From Rhynchospora pubera (lineage: Eukaryota > Streptophyta > Magnoliopsida > Poales > Cyperaceae), in contig CM051462.1 in assembly GCA_028095005.1 (NCBI GenBank), positions 88,919,846 to 88,983,845 on the forward strand: DNA of 64,000 nt. Reading direction: 5' to 3'. A program made the position numbers and the translations under genes. The notes under the pieces are model-generated. The model did no database searches and was not told where the DNA came from. It was given only the letters and a program-made list of their open reading frames with translations. Shown here piece by piece: positions 43,869 to 57,009 of the stretch (position 1 is its first letter; each line of letters opens with the position of its first letter).

Positions 43869-46800
43869 TTACAGTATTTTCTCCTCAATCTCCTCATACA
43901 GTATTTTCTTGAAGCACTGCATGCTATCAGGCTCTAGCCCGACGATCACCGATATCCCGCCATCCATTGCCGGAACCCTAGATAAATAAACATACCCACT
44001 TCCGTACATTTGCGCACGTGCCATTAGTATCGGTTCACCCCACCCGAAATCAGCATCATACATTGGCACACTAAGCCAGCTTATTGCCATCAAGCTCGTG
44101 TTACTCATTGCGCCCCTTTTGCAAAGAGCCTCCAAATCCATGGACTCGAGGTGGTCAATCAGTGATCGTCCAAACTCATCTGTGATATTGTCGACTGCCC
44201 TTTGGATCAAATTTGCACCGAATTCAAGCGTGTTGGATACAAGTTCCTCCACCTTAGCTACTGCCTTGGTACGCATTGTTGGGTTACCAATATATGTCGG
44301 TGGAAGTGGGGGCTTAAAGCGTCCACGCAAATCAACAGGCAAGAGGAGTTGTGTCTCTGCATCGGAGGCCAGGCCACGTGCAATGCAGGAGCATTTCCAC
44401 ACATGTGCAACCACTGCACGGAATGTAGAGACCCTCTCTCCACCGGCCAGGATTTTCAATGAGTGTATTTGTTCTTTGGTGAGTTTCAAATTGGCACATA
44501 CAACTTGAGACAAGGTACTCGAGGGAGCTTCGGATTGGAAAACATTCAGGGTGTAGTCCGAGTGATCAAAGGAGATAGAAGGAGGGGAGCGGGCCCGAAG
44601 GAGGGTGCGGTCGAAGAAGGGAGCAGGGACAGTTTCGACATCACCACGGGCAAATGCAGAGAAGGTCTTGATGAAAAGGGAGGCACCACGGCCGTCAAAG
44701 GTGTAATGGTGGATTGCAAAGCCAAGAATTATGCCGCCGCACCTGAGGCGAGTCATCTGCTTAGTATTATAAGCAATGCGATTGGTGAGTTAGATTTAGT
44801 ACTGAACTTATTTTGCATGAATATACATCTTTATATAAATTCAATTTATTGAAAAGCAATACAACTTTAGTGAAATGTTGAATGTTTGAAATCCGACTGG
44901 AATCTTTCATAGAAAGAAAATCAATTTATTGACACTACTATATATTTTATCAGAACTAAATAGGACAACATTTAATTTGTTACTAGATAGTCATAGTCAC
45001 TATCTAGCATTCCCTAAAAAAGAAAAACTTTTTTTTGCCTAAAATGCTCACTATGTAAATATTATATATGTTCATAACCAAACAAAAAATATAACCTCGT
45101 CTTTATCGTGTGACTCATTTTTGTTTTGTTTTAGCCAATTTCAAATTAGTGACTTCAGATATATCCTACTTGTTCACTTGAGAGAAATCATTTTCAGGAG
45201 TCGACAATTGCGACTAGAAGTTTTCTATATATAACCACGCACGCATGACAAAATAAGACAAACATTGTCGTACTTTCTTTTTTGAACAAAAAATAAAAAG
45301 AAGCGATAATTTGTGCAGATATCCTATTGATAAGTTAACATTGCTTAATTGTACAAACTATTATTTCCGAAAAGCATATATATCCCCACTAATTTGTCGA
45401 AATTCTGTGAACATTAGTATTCGTAAGGAAAAAAAAAAGAAATCTTCAATAAATTGGAAGTTATGATTTAGTTCCACAATTGCAGTTGAAGAAAATATGT
45501 TGCATATCAATTGGGAAAATTGTTAACTGCATTTTTAATTACTAATAACAAAACCTTTGCTTTTCAAATTTTATTTAGACAAGATCGAATTCACGAGGTA
45601 GTATTACTAGAAATATACAAATAAAAGTGTTTTTCGAATAAGAAAAAAAAATGCGTGTCAGCTTTCGGGGGTTTTTTCTTTTTAAAAAAAAAAGAGAAAA
45701 AGAATATGATCTTTTCCAAGCCACTTGCATGTTCTTGGTTCAATTTGTGGATATCTATAATAAAAGCTGATTCTAGGCTCCGTTTGGATGGTTTCTTTCC
45801 GGAATAAGGAATAAGGATTAACCACTTTTTACCAATAAATTTATTTCTAACCATCCAAACTCTTCACAAAAGTTACACACTTCCCAATAAATTTATCCCT
45901 TCTCAATAAATTTCTTCCCTTCTTTCTTCTTCCTATTTTATTCTCAACGCATCCAAACGGAGCCCTAGAAACAACTTACAAGGATCAAGTCTAACCAAAA
46001 AAGTGAAGAGGAACCTATCCTATCCATCTTGTCGCATTTTAGTGTAAAAGTCGAAACTTAATATGGACAAATTGGCGTGCAAGGAAAGGACAGATATTTT
46101 GAGGATCATTCAATAAGTTATCTAAAAATGCAGAGGCAAAGTGATTCTAGGATGCTAGAGCACTTCATTATTTATTTCTTAAACTTTAATCCGAAAACAA
46201 TCAATTATAAAAAATAAATAATGAAACGTTAAATATTTTGCAATGAAAAAAATATAATATTTGCATAAAATACAGTGTTTTTGAATGAGAAAAAAAAGCA
46301 TAAAATGCATGAGCCGTCCTGTCCAGATCGAATATTCGAGAATGTTAGTAAAATGGCTTAATTTAGAAGCTTATAAATTTAAAAAATTTTACTTATTTTG
46401 TAGTTTATAATGCTGTCTATTAAGAGGAAATCTTAGCAGGATAATATGATTTCTTACAAGATTTGAAGGCTTAGAATCGAAAATTTTGAAAAAATAGCTG
46501 AAAGTTATATTAATGGGAATCATGTAAAATTTATTTTAAGCGGCTCCGCTATATACTTATTTATTGTCAGAACGACGGTACAAGTTGATACGGAAGATGA
46601 TTTATTCTTGGTGCTTTCGATTCTGATTCGTCCTAATATTCCATAGATATATTAAACGAGCACCTTGACTTGGTCCTAGCTATTTCAAATTGATTACTGA
46701 CTTATAATATTATAATATATGATTTTATTTTCCTCAAGATTCATCTCGTATCAAAGCAACAGGGGATCGAGTTGTCCTAATTACTAGTTGAAAATTAGAC

Positions 46801-47530
46801 GATGACTACCACAAAAATAAGAAGTGAAATTCCTTTTTGGGCCGATTCAGATCGATTCTTAAGGAATGGCTTCACGTTTAACATTAAAATTAATTATGTA
46901 GAAAACGACCACACAGACACAGTGCCTCAAATTTTGAACAGAGTCGATCACAGAACAAGTATAAAGTATAAACAGTGCATTGAAATTAGATTTGAACACT
47001 TTTGACTGAAGTACTCTCCCATAAATAATATTGTACCACATGGATTTTTTTGGCAGTGTTGTACTGTTGTCAACAAAATCTTAAAACAAAATCAAGCAGG
47101 AAGAAGAGAGTATATATGAACTAACCTGGAGCATCATCATGGCACAAGGCGGGTCCGCGGAGTCGGCGACGGGCACAAGCTTCTTCCTCATCTCTTCCGA
47201 CGGCGCGAAATCCTTAAAATCATAAAGCGTCGCGTCCAAGCTCGCCGTAAAAAAAATGACTCCCTCTCCGGTGCAATCAATCTCCGGTCTGCCCGTCTCT
47301 GGGTCCCGGTTTAGCCGACCGGCCAACGGGTAGAAAACCACCAGTGCCTTGGCAAGAGCGGCTTTCAAAGCGTCGACGGGGAAGAAATCTTTTCGGCCAG
47401 TTGAAGGGTACACGTAGATTGTCGGTGTGTAGCCACGAGCTGCGACTACATCTAGGTTTGATAGCCAGATTTTGTGCTTTGGAGTTTCTTCGGAAGGGGT
47501 TACAATTGTTGATTGTGTTATCTCCACCAT
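43869..47530 (-). CDS. BAHD acyltransferase, HCT-like (430 aa, two exons)
   Basis: Cytosolic enzyme family that moves an acyl group from CoA to an alcohol or amine. Exon 1 is 47530-47126 (135 codons) and exon 2 is 44756-43869. The intron (2369 bp) has a CAG|GTTAGT donor and AAGCAG acceptor. It sits after MMMLQ, the place of the conserved BAHD intron in HCT-type genes. The catalytic motif is HHYTFDG (H152, D156) and the structural motif is DFGWG (371-375). Also visible are STFRAVVAHVWKC and VDLRGRFKPPLPPTYIGN. Length and motifs are complete, so it looks functional. I chose the ATG of MVEITQSTIV (47530) because it matches family N-termini; an upstream in-frame ATG at 47617 would overlap the TATA region. 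The N-terminal half resembles hydroxycinnamoyl-CoA shikimate/quinate or rosmarinate-type transferases. The substrate cannot be read from sequence. Confidence 0.88.
45776..45964. mobile_element. Tourist-like MITE, type 2, inside the BAHD intron
   Basis: GGCTCCGTTTGGATG and CATCCAAACGGAGCC termini with CTA on both sides (45773-45775 and 45965-45967). The core CCAAACTCTTCACAAA is shared with the copies at 49418 and 52463. Confidence 0.88.
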
Positions 47531-47586
47531 TTTTTGGGTCCTGCTAAGGGAGGTGCTCAAACAGTCTATCTTCTCTTCATGCCTGT

Positions 47587-47595
47587 CTTTTATAG
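47587..47595 (-). promoter_or_regulatory. TATA box of the BAHD gene
   Basis: CTATAAAAG on the minus strand, about 60 bases before the ATG at 47530. Confidence 0.6.
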
Positions 47596-47599
47596 GAAA

Positions 47600-49071
47600 A
47601 AAGTAAAGACTGTCCATTAATGCAACAATAAATACTGGTTAAAGTATATATAAAAAAGATATAAATGTTTTTTTTTTTGAATGATAAAAGATATAAATAT
47701 TGGGAGCGTTATGGAACTTGGAAGTACGTGTACCACTCGTACTGGAGATCCGCTGCGGCTTATGTATGCATACTATATAAACACGCATTAAATCTGGAAA
47801 ATTAGAAATTATATAAACTCGATCGACACAATTTTTTGTCCCTATAATTAGAATCGCTGATGATATAAATAATCCAATGATTCGATCGTTTTGTATTTTA
47901 AAAATAGACAAATTTTTAGTAGATAAGATCTTTTATATAAAACTTTAAAATGGTTGTGGGCTCAAATCGCTCTGAAACAACATAACATCGATATTATTAT
48001 TTACAACTAGGCTATGCATATACAGAGCACTTTTTCATTACACACTTAAATTTTGAATAAAGGCAATGTCCTTTTGAAAATTTTGTTTTGTTCCAGAGGT
48101 TAATTTTGGCATATTAGGTATATATCTGTGTAAGAAAATTCTTTATTAATCTTTAGCAAAATTGTTTTAAATCTATAGATTATTAGATTTACAAGTTATT
48201 ATATCATAACTGCCAGCATTTATTGTGAGCTATTATCAGAATAACTTCAACCATTTTTTATGGTGCTAAAAAAATTTGTATACTTGTTTAAAAATGCGAT
48301 CTTGTTTCGTAAGGCTGTTTTTTTTCTGGAAGGGGAGAAGATAGCTAGGTGAATGAATTGGAAGGTAAGACATGTTCCCTTCTCCAGTAGTTTTTCCATG
48401 GTGAATGGGTGGTAACTTGGGGGGTGATCTGGAGGAATATTTCGCCACCTCCGATTTTCATGGATAAATGATGGGAATGGAAAACTACAAAATTTTTGTC
48501 AATATTATCCCTCAACTCTTCTTTTTTATGACAATGGACCCCACTCAAAATTTTTGTAAAATTCGTTCATAATTATTTGATGCAGCTTCTAGGGAAGTCC
48601 AAGTTTTCCATTTTCTCTTTCGTATCCTTTTTATTGCCGCCATGAATTTCTTATGCCAAAGGTAATATAGTCTTTTCACATTAAAAATTAGGAGACAAAG
48701 TTGAACTTTCATATAGGCATTTTCTAAACTTTACTGCAAGTAACTTTCATTTTTATACATTCATTCATCTTCCATTTCTTTCCATTATATTGCCGTCACC
48801 TTCTAACAACATTCTGATGCAAAGTCTATGCATTGGAAAATTTTCATTATATTCTCCCTGTTATCTTGTAAGAGATAATAATAAATTAATCAATAATGGT
48901 CTGCATTGGGTAGTGGACCCGGTAGCATGATACTATGATAGGGGTGAACTTGGCTCGAAGTCCCGAACCTTCATGCAATATTGGATCAGAGAAATTAAAT
49001 GTTGTCGTTTTCATTTTTTTTTTTTATATATTAAGCAAAATTAATATGGAGTATGAACATTTAATGCGACA
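47600..49071. other. Upstream region of the BAHD gene, no other gene seen
   Basis: AT-rich intergenic DNA. Around 47930-48000 a B-box-like GATTTGAGCCC on the minus strand could be a SINE remnant, but no second box or duplication supports it. Confidence 0.4.
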
Positions 49072-49228
49072 GGGGCTGTTTGGATCCATCGAGAAATTTG
49101 GAGAATTTTATATTCCTATCATAAATTTATTATAAACAATCTAAACTCTTGACAAAATTAAACTTTTCAATAACTTTATGTCTAGAAATAAGAAATTTCT
49201 CAAATTCCTAAACGAACCAAACGACCCC
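49072..49228. mobile_element. Tourist-like MITE, type 2, decayed
   Basis: GGGGCTGTTTGGATC and CCAAACGACCCC termini. The core AAATTTATTATAAACAATCT resembles the other copies. The flanks ACA and ATA no longer match. Confidence 0.7.
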
Positions 49229-49417
49229 ATAGATAATAAGTGCAATATTGAATAATATATGTCAGTCATTAAGCAAGCAATGTACTATATCCCGTAGTAC
49301 TTAGATAATTACAAAAAGTTTACTACCGCAAATCAACCTAATGCTTTATAGGAAAACTGTAGCAGGCATATTTTGATGGTTAGGAATAGAGGTTATTTTC
49401 TCTCGACTCTAAACTTT

Positions 49418-49568
49418 GGCACCGTTTGGATGCGTTGAGAAGAAGGTAAGAAGAAGGGAAAAAATAAATTATAAACAATCCAAACTCTTCACAAAGTTAC
49501 ACACTTCTCAATACTTCTTCCCACTTCTTCCCTTCTTTTCTTCTTCTCACACCTATCCAAACGGAGCC
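49418..49568. mobile_element. Tourist-like MITE, type 2
   Basis: GGCACCGTTTGGATG and ATCCAAACGGAGCC termini with TTT on both sides. The core AATCCAAACTCTTCACAAAG is shared with the family. Confidence 0.8.
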
Positions 49569-50616
49569 TTTGTAATCTCTTTTGCTTCTATTATGGAAGT
49601 TGTGGATCGATCAAATTCTAATTATTTCAAAATAAAAAAAAACAAGTCTTTATAAAAAAAAATTAGAAAGATTGAGACGGGTCAGAGTTATAGGGAGAGG
49701 AGATAGAAAATACTCATTGTAGAAAGATAAGGGTGCTATAAAATAATATTATTTCTCTCAATTTCATAAAATTAGAAGAATGATGCTATAGTCAAACTCA
49801 TTTGAAAATGGACCTGTTAAAGACAATAAATTTCAAATATTGAGTTACAAATGATCGATCCAAACTGTTCATTATATTCTTCATATTGAAATCTCTTTAC
49901 AAATATTTAATTGTCTCTTTGGGTCTGTTGCTTGACCGAATTGGAAACTTATTCAAGCTATTTGCTTAGTCTAATCTGATTTTGATGATACATATACAGC
50001 AACGTACAATTCCTTGATGGATGTTGGCTTAGTATTGATCAAATAAACATTTGTTTGTCTTGACTTGGTTTTGAAATCGGCAGTAGGCCAAACAAGGAGC
50101 TGATGCTCATAGTTATTATTCAGTTATTGGTATAAGTGGCATATCTTGCTTCTAAATGGGTTACGAGGCACTAAATAATCGATACAAGCAAGGTGCCAGT
50201 TCAGTTTCGCTCAATTTTGTTTACTGGTATACTTCTAAAATTCTTAAGGATAGATTTATAAAGAAAATTTTCTGCGAAGGACCTATTAATAAATTTCTTT
50301 GAACTATATAAGGACTAGTTTATAATAGATGCTGTTATTAAGGTCTAAAGTATAAATAAATAGTGAAATTCAATGATCCAGGGTTCAACTTGCAAAAGTT
50401 TCTAGATTAGCGGGTCGGATCTATTTATTCAAATGGATCAGGCAATTTGGCATATCGGGTTAGGTCGGAATTCGAAACCTTTAATCCGTCAGGTTTTAAA
50501 ATCCAAATCCAACCTACAGTTATAAAGAGTTCTTGATGAATTAATAAACTATATTTTGATTAAATACTAAAGACTTAGTATGGTATTTAAAATTAAAGTT
50601 AAATTTGTTTAAGAAG
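49569..50616. other. AT-rich intergenic DNA, no gene seen
   Basis: Near 49848-49910 a stretch (ATCGATCCAAACTGTTCA) resembles one arm of the fold-back elements at 32-35 kb, a possible half copy. Nothing coding. Confidence 0.4.
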
Positions 50617-52462
50617 TGTAGACCCGAGAATTATTATTAATTTTTTTAAATTAAAATTAATGAAAAAAAAAGATTATATTCGATAAGTTTTATATGACAT
50701 GATTAACTACGATGAAACACATGAAAGTTATAAACGTAATTATAAAACACATACCTAATCGGTTTTCATATGTTAAATTAACTAAGTGATAAATCTGTTT
50801 TAAATGGATTGGATAACATTTAGTTTAGTTATATGATTAAACATAATTAATACTACTATGTAATAGCGATTTATAACAATTGATTTATAAAGTAATGTAA
50901 TAGTATTGAAATCATTAGGAATAATATGAAACCTTGAAACATAGTTGATTTCAATATATTCAAGTTGAAAATAATATAAAGAATTTATAAAACAAATAAT
51001 TTAAAGACATAATCGGTAAATACACATAGCACGTCTCTTAAAATATCATGAACCATAATTATTAAATAACTTTGATAATAAAATAATATATAAATAGAAT
51101 CTATTTTTTAAAATAATCTAAAATAAATAAATAAAATAAAAGAGTGAGACTTTGATCCTAGTAGCCAGAACCTCAATCCAATAAAAGGGATAGCTTAGTG
51201 ATCTTTAGTCTTGGCATTTGGGGAATTCGAGTGTCGTTCTGATTAGTCGTTTTTTTTTCAAGTGAGCAACAAGACTATTCAGGGTCAGCCGACGACTACT
51301 ATCTGGAATACAAGACCGAGAAGATTGGTCAAGACTCTATCGACGCTCCTGAGGAGTAGCCTCTCTGTTTCTAGCTTTACCAGGTGTGGATGCCTTAGGT
51401 TTGTTTATTCTTTAGTCTAGTAATTAAATCATTAACTTATTATGTGCATTTCATGTCATTAACATTAAGTAAACAATTAAGCACATGTTATTAATGAAAG
51501 ATTAGTCTTGTATATATAGGATAAGCATCCATATTAATAATGTGATTATTATACTTAAAAGTGTTGTTAGTCAACACTTGCATTTGGGGTTGATCGAGAA
51601 AATAGTTATTGTTGTTGTATTATATATTCATTTGGATCTGATTTGATCTCTGAGTTGAATGTGTCGTTATATCATACTTCCTCTCGACCCCCATGCGTCA
51701 GTTTACGGGTACCGTGTATTACTGCCTACTCCTCGACGGGGGATGTAGGGACGGGGCACTTACGAGTTGTCAAGCATTTACGCGTAGGTTGTTCTGTGGG
51801 CACGTGTGTTGACATTATTTGTTTATTGGGACTTGTGAGTTGAATTGATACAATATTTGACCATTAAGTGCGAGTGCTTGATTCTCGTATTATTATATGA
51901 TTGTTCCGTACTTATCTATGCTAAGTATTACTTTCTATTTCTCCAGACATTTTTTTGCAAGTTTATTTAAGCATGTCATGGTTTGTGAGATAGTTTCATT
52001 GTAATATTAATTTGACACTTAGTTTATGCATTATAGGTTGTAAAAATGCTTAACTCAAAGTATGGTTTGGTTCTAGCTTAGAGTTAACCAGACCAAAGGC
52101 TCACTCTATTACCATATTGAGTATTCGCGTACTCAGCTCACAAAACTTTAATTTGTGGAGACAGGTTCAGGTTTGGTGGAAGAAGAAAAAAAAAGTTTCA
52201 AAGGAAGGCCAAGCCAAGCTGGAATAATGATTAATGTATAATATTATGGTATTTTGTGTGTGTGTTGTTTTCGGCTGGACTGTTGTTATATAAATACTCA
52301 CCAGCCAGTTTGTAATAAAAGCAAATAATACTTGATTATGTATTTACTATTTGCGATATTTGTATCTGTGACACTGTATTATAGCCTTACGTGTGTACAG
52401 TAGAGTGTATACACGTGGCGGGGTTGTCCATCTTGAATTATGGCTTGGTTCAGGGTGTGACA
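50617..52462 (+). repeat. Solo LTR, Tekay/Del-like (about 1.85 kb)
   Basis: It begins TGTAGACCCGAGAATTATTA and ends GGGTGTGACA, the termini typical of plant Del/Tekay-type Gypsy LTRs as I know them. A TATA box (TTATATAAATAC, near 52288) lies towards its 3' end. No PBS or internal region follows. The flanks (AGAAG before, GTTTG after) do not form a target duplication. Confidence 0.7.
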
Positions 52463-52624
52463 GTTTGGATGGGCTGAAATTTGTAATTTTGAAAATTTTA
52501 TATGCCAAATTTATTATAAACAATCCAAACTCTTCACAAAGTTACACACTTTCCAATAAATTTATTCCTAGAAATTGCAAATTTTCCAAATTTTCCAAAT
52601 TCCTACCCCATCCAAACGGACCCC
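52463..52624. mobile_element. Tourist-like MITE, type 2, missing its first bases
   Basis: Right end CCCCATCCAAACGGACCCC is intact. The left end starts at GTTTGGATGGG directly against the solo LTR; the ~7 bases expected before that are missing. The core matches the other copies. Confidence 0.75.
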
Positions 52625-52899
52625 AAAAGATTATAAATCGTCCAATAGCAGTAGTTTTCTTAAAATCTGAAAAAAATAGTAACAAATATTAATCTAATTA
52701 ATCTTGAATGAAGTTTCCATGTAAAGGATACAATGAGCGGTATGAATCGCTCACATACAACTCGAGAATTGAGATCTAATCAATTTGGCATACTCATCTG
52801 TCAGACGTATTTGATCCTAGCTTTTGCTCAAGTCATAATACATGTGGTATTCAAATTATTTTTCCTCCGCCTTCTCACTTCTTAGAATTTTTAAAGCAT

Positions 52900-54735
52900 G
52901 ATATCTCATATTTATATGTGCATTTTGGTCGGATTTTACACTCAAATGGTAACTCAAACCAGTACATTCATTGTACTTTGTGCAATATTTGTCTAGAATT
53001 GTGTACTGTTGTGATTTTTTGTTGAATTGCAGGAAGTCGGTGGATCACGCACAATTATTGCATAAATGGAAGATTTAGGAGAAGAAAATGACCAAATAGA
53101 ATCAATAGCATTGAAGAACTCATCCTAAACTTTCCAACGGCTTTTAAATTGCCTCATCGGAGTCCGGATGAAGAAATTATGGTTAAAATAATAGCGGTGG
53201 CCAAAATCTGACTGAATAGACAGTAACTCGGACCAAGATGAACAATAGCACAGACCAAGTTGGTACTTTTCCAATTTTCTGACTCTCAACTCGGACCGAG
53301 TTGGCAGCCGACAAAGTGCATTTGGCAAGTTTTCAAGCATGAAAACTCAATATTTTGGTATGATTTTTTACCATGATGTCCTAGCCTCATTTTCAAGTCC
53401 AGAAAGACCACTATTTATGCTCCTCTAGGCCAGAAGAAAAGGGATCCAAGCAACCATACATGAAATTTCACCCCCTACCATGTTTTGATAACCTTTCCAC
53501 CCCGTTCTCAGGCCGAAAGGCATGGGATTCCACCTCTTGCATCATAGCACGACCACGACATCATCTTTGGAGCAATTCTAGATGCGATGGCGGAAGAATC
53601 AATCTAACCACAACTCTGGACATTCGGTATCTCGAGTTTGAGGCGATACTTGATTTATTTCTTCCTTTCTCTTGATATTTGATTTGATGAAGTTTGTATC
53701 TTATTTTGCTTTCATGTTAGGATAGATTTTGTTGTCTTAGGAGTAAGGGAGTAGTTTAAGTTTGGATGATAATACTTGGATAGATTTTGTTGCTTTCATC
53801 TTATTTTGCTTTCATGTTAGGATAGATTCTGTTGTCTTAGGATAGATTATGTTGTCTTAGGATAGATTATGTTGCTTTCATGTTTTGTTATGATTTGTGG
53901 TTTGTTTAATGAGTAGTCTTTAATTGCTTGCTTTGAACTTCTTGTGATATCTTAATTAGCTTCTAAATGAATGGCCACGTTTAGTTAAGTCCAACTTAGG
54001 ATAAACAAGAATAGTTTGAACCGAGTACACGGGATAAATCGTTGATCCGAAAGGGGAGATTAATTAACATCAAAAGTGTAATTTTTTGACAGTGCAAAAG
54101 ACTTCTAAATATCCTCACGAAAATCATTAAACAAGTTTAGTAAATATCCTCACGAAAATCATTAAACAAGTTTAGGCTAATTGTCTTTCCAATACCAAAA
54201 GTTGTGGGATTAATTACTTTAATTAGAGGAAGTTGTTATTAAACCATTCCCTAATCCAAAAAGCTAACGTTAGTAAGTCTAGGTTTAGTCAACCAAGTCG
54301 TGCATGAATCATACAAACCAAACTAAGTCAACTTGAACCACCTCAGTTCTCAACTCGAACCGAGTTGAAATACTGTTGCCTTCAAAACTTAGGCGTTTGC
54401 ATGAAAGTGTTGAACTTTGAGTTTTAGAAGTCCAAACCCAAGCGAAACCTGATCCCTACGACGTTTTTATATTGTTTGAAAAATCCAAAACAATCCTTAA
54501 AAATACTAATTGTCTTAGTGCATGTTTATTTATTTAGTTTATTTTACAATTAAAAATCCACTCCTTTTTAATTGTCTAGCTTTCGTGAGGAAGTAAAGTG
54601 TAATAATCAATTATACCGTTCATTGGATTCGATCCTAAAACTTAACTAAAACGACTAGTGAAGTTAGCTCTAGATTTATAAATTTATTTGATACCTAGGT
54701 TTTAAAGCTTTCATCAAAGCAAACTTCTAAAATGA
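52900..54735 (+). repeat. Decayed LTR-like sequence, possibly Athila-type
   Basis: The run AACTTTCCAACGGCTTTTAA, then CGGAGTCCGGATGAAGAAAT near 53158, and later TTGGATTCGATCCTAAAAC near 54623, resemble LTRs of Athila-like elements from memory. There are internal short tandem repeats (TAGGATAGATT, 53710-53870; a 34-bp duplication near 54110-54170). No clear ends, PBS or ORF. Confidence 0.35.
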
Positions 54736-56837
54736 GTTTCGATGGATCAAGAATAAGACAGAATTATTATATAAGATTAAAAGTGTTATTTCTATTAAAT
54801 TGCTAACATTAATTATGTCAGGAGAATTAAAAGTGTTATTTATATATAATTTTCAGTCCCGAATAAATATTTCATCAATATTTGTTTAGATTTTTTTAAT
54901 TTGAGTTAAAAATTAATATGAAATAATTTCTTGCGTATCCAAATTCACCGTTGGTGAAAAAACAATTAACACATCTAAAAAAAATTTTGTATTCCTAGAT
55001 TGTTTTAATCTTCTTTTACAAAGATAATCATAAGCAATATAATTCTTCTGTGATTAATTAATTTTTCCGGACATATATATTGTATAACTTTTTTTTATAT
55101 TTTTGTGAAATGTGAAGGAGTACTATAAATTTAAGTTTATATAAATATATGTTTTTGGTCATTAAAACTTTATGGGCGAAATTAATAATCAAAGTGTACG
55201 AACATAAAAACAAATGATGTGGATTTGGAGAGGAGGACGTGGACAGATATGGCGCTTCAAAAGATTGTAGATCCTATGGAATTTAAAAGTTAGGTGATCA
55301 CAGTTTATTTCAGGAGAAGTGGTAGGGGACAGGATGGGCAAGGAGAAAGAGATGCGCGTCATCGGAGGAGGTCGAGGAGGGAGGGAAGGGGAAGGAGAAG
55401 GAGAAGGGGACGCTCGTCGTGCGAAGAAAGAGATCAGATCTGAACACGAGAGGGCGAAGGAAGGTATAAGGAAGTGAAGGAAGAAGAATAAGATGGATGA
55501 CAAATTGTAGGATTGTTAAGAGTATTTTCCGATGTTAACATTTGTTAAATTACTTTTGACTTTTATCTTGAAACTTTTGTTTCGACTCACATTAATATCT
55601 ATTCTTAGTAAAATATTCATGAAAAATAATTTCATTATTGTGATATTTTTAAGAGATAATTGGATTTATGTTACTACAAAAATTGTCAATTTGAAATATG
55701 CAATTATTAGATTGCAAATTAGATTTATACCACTATAAAATTATCAAAAATCGTTTGACGTAATTAATTATTGTCTTCTAAAGACATGACAAATTAAAAA
55801 AATTTCATTTTCAAAATCAATCGTTATTTTTCTAAAAAAAAAAAAATCAATGTTACCCTCATAGGTACATATTTATAATTATTGTTGTTTAAGATAAGAA
55901 AAAAGTTTGATATTTTTGTTGTGGGCTATTGATAAATTTTATTGATTTGTAATGGCGTGAATTAATTATTGTGTTTTGCGATGACATATCTCAAATTTTA
56001 ATATTTTACGGTTAAATATTCAAAAGGGCATGATGATGATCAACTGATGTCATAGAATTAATTATTAATTATTATTTCTGTGTGGCATAAAAATAATTAG
56101 TCGTGTAGTGATAATATATCATAATTTTCAATTTTTGCAGCTTAATAACCTAGATTACTTGTTTTTTAATAGTATCTAAGATCTAAGATGTAATGCAGAC
56201 GTTGAAAGTAAAAAAGGGGGAAAAAAAAAGAGAAACATCACAATTAAAGGCTTCGTTAAATAAATACAAATCATACGAATAAAAACAACTACGTCCAAAT
56301 ATTAGCGCAGATCTGACTCGATTTTGACGTTAAACTGCCTTGAAAATCTATTCAAGTAGGGTAGCTACTTTTAAGCACTGACTGTGCAACCACATAGATT
56401 ATTTCCATAATTCGGATTCTGGTTCCTCTACTAGTTAGTATTTTACGACAATGCACAAAGAATCAAAGATTCAATTGGACATAGAAATAGCAGAGGATTA
56501 CATCATCGTCTCTCTATAGGCCTCCGAATGGCCGCCAGTTGCCTGTTGTTTGTTGCAATGTCATACACTAGGAAGGTTACATTAGAGCCATGCTATTTTT
56601 TTTTTTCATATATGTCATATTAGACGTTAGTTAATTAAGCAATGATCAGCAGCACTTATAGAAGTATTATCTGTACAAATCATATGTAAGACAAACAGGA
56701 CCATTTCTAGAATCTTGTGATTTCAGGCTAAATATAAATGTTGGTTCGACAATCTATTTTAAAAATGCAATGGGAGCTGCTTGGTTACGCACCTTGTGAT
56801 TTTTTAGTTTGATCTTTTTCTGAAACGTATAATAAGA
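54736..56837. other. AT-rich intergenic DNA, no gene seen
   Basis: At 55310-55500 a purine-rich run gives a Ser/Pro low-complexity minus-strand ORF that I do not accept as a gene. The rest is AT-rich with no element ends recognised. Confidence 0.4.
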
Positions 56838-57009
56838 TTGTTAAAATTGTTTTTTTTTAAATAAATCAGGATGAAGTCTCCCAACTTATTTTTAAATTAA
56901 ATGTCTATAAAAAATCATGTAGCTAAATTTCGAACCTACAACCTTTCACTTAAGATTCATTGCTCTTTACTACCAGATTAAGAGCTGATTCTCGTTTGTT
57001 AAAATTGTT
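56838..57009 (-). mobile_element. SINE, minus strand, with 14-bp target duplication
   Basis: On the minus strand an A box (TGGTAGTAAAGAGC) and a B box (GGTTCGAAATT) are followed by an A-rich tail. TTGTTAAAATTGTT flanks it exactly at 56838-56851 and 56996-57009. The tail shares AAAAATAAG and GGAG words with the SINE at 39311, so they are one family. Confidence 0.85.

Noticed and set aside
44098..44508. Plus-strand ORFs opposite the BAHD second exon
   Set aside because: Shadows of the minus-strand coding sequence, which carries the family motifs.
47639..48000. Third SINE near the BAHD promoter
   Set aside because: Only a B-box-like word; no A box, tail or duplication.
55189..55503. Minus-strand 104-aa ORF with a hydrophobic start
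   Set aside because: Ser/Pro repeat from a purine-rich stretch; no gene context.
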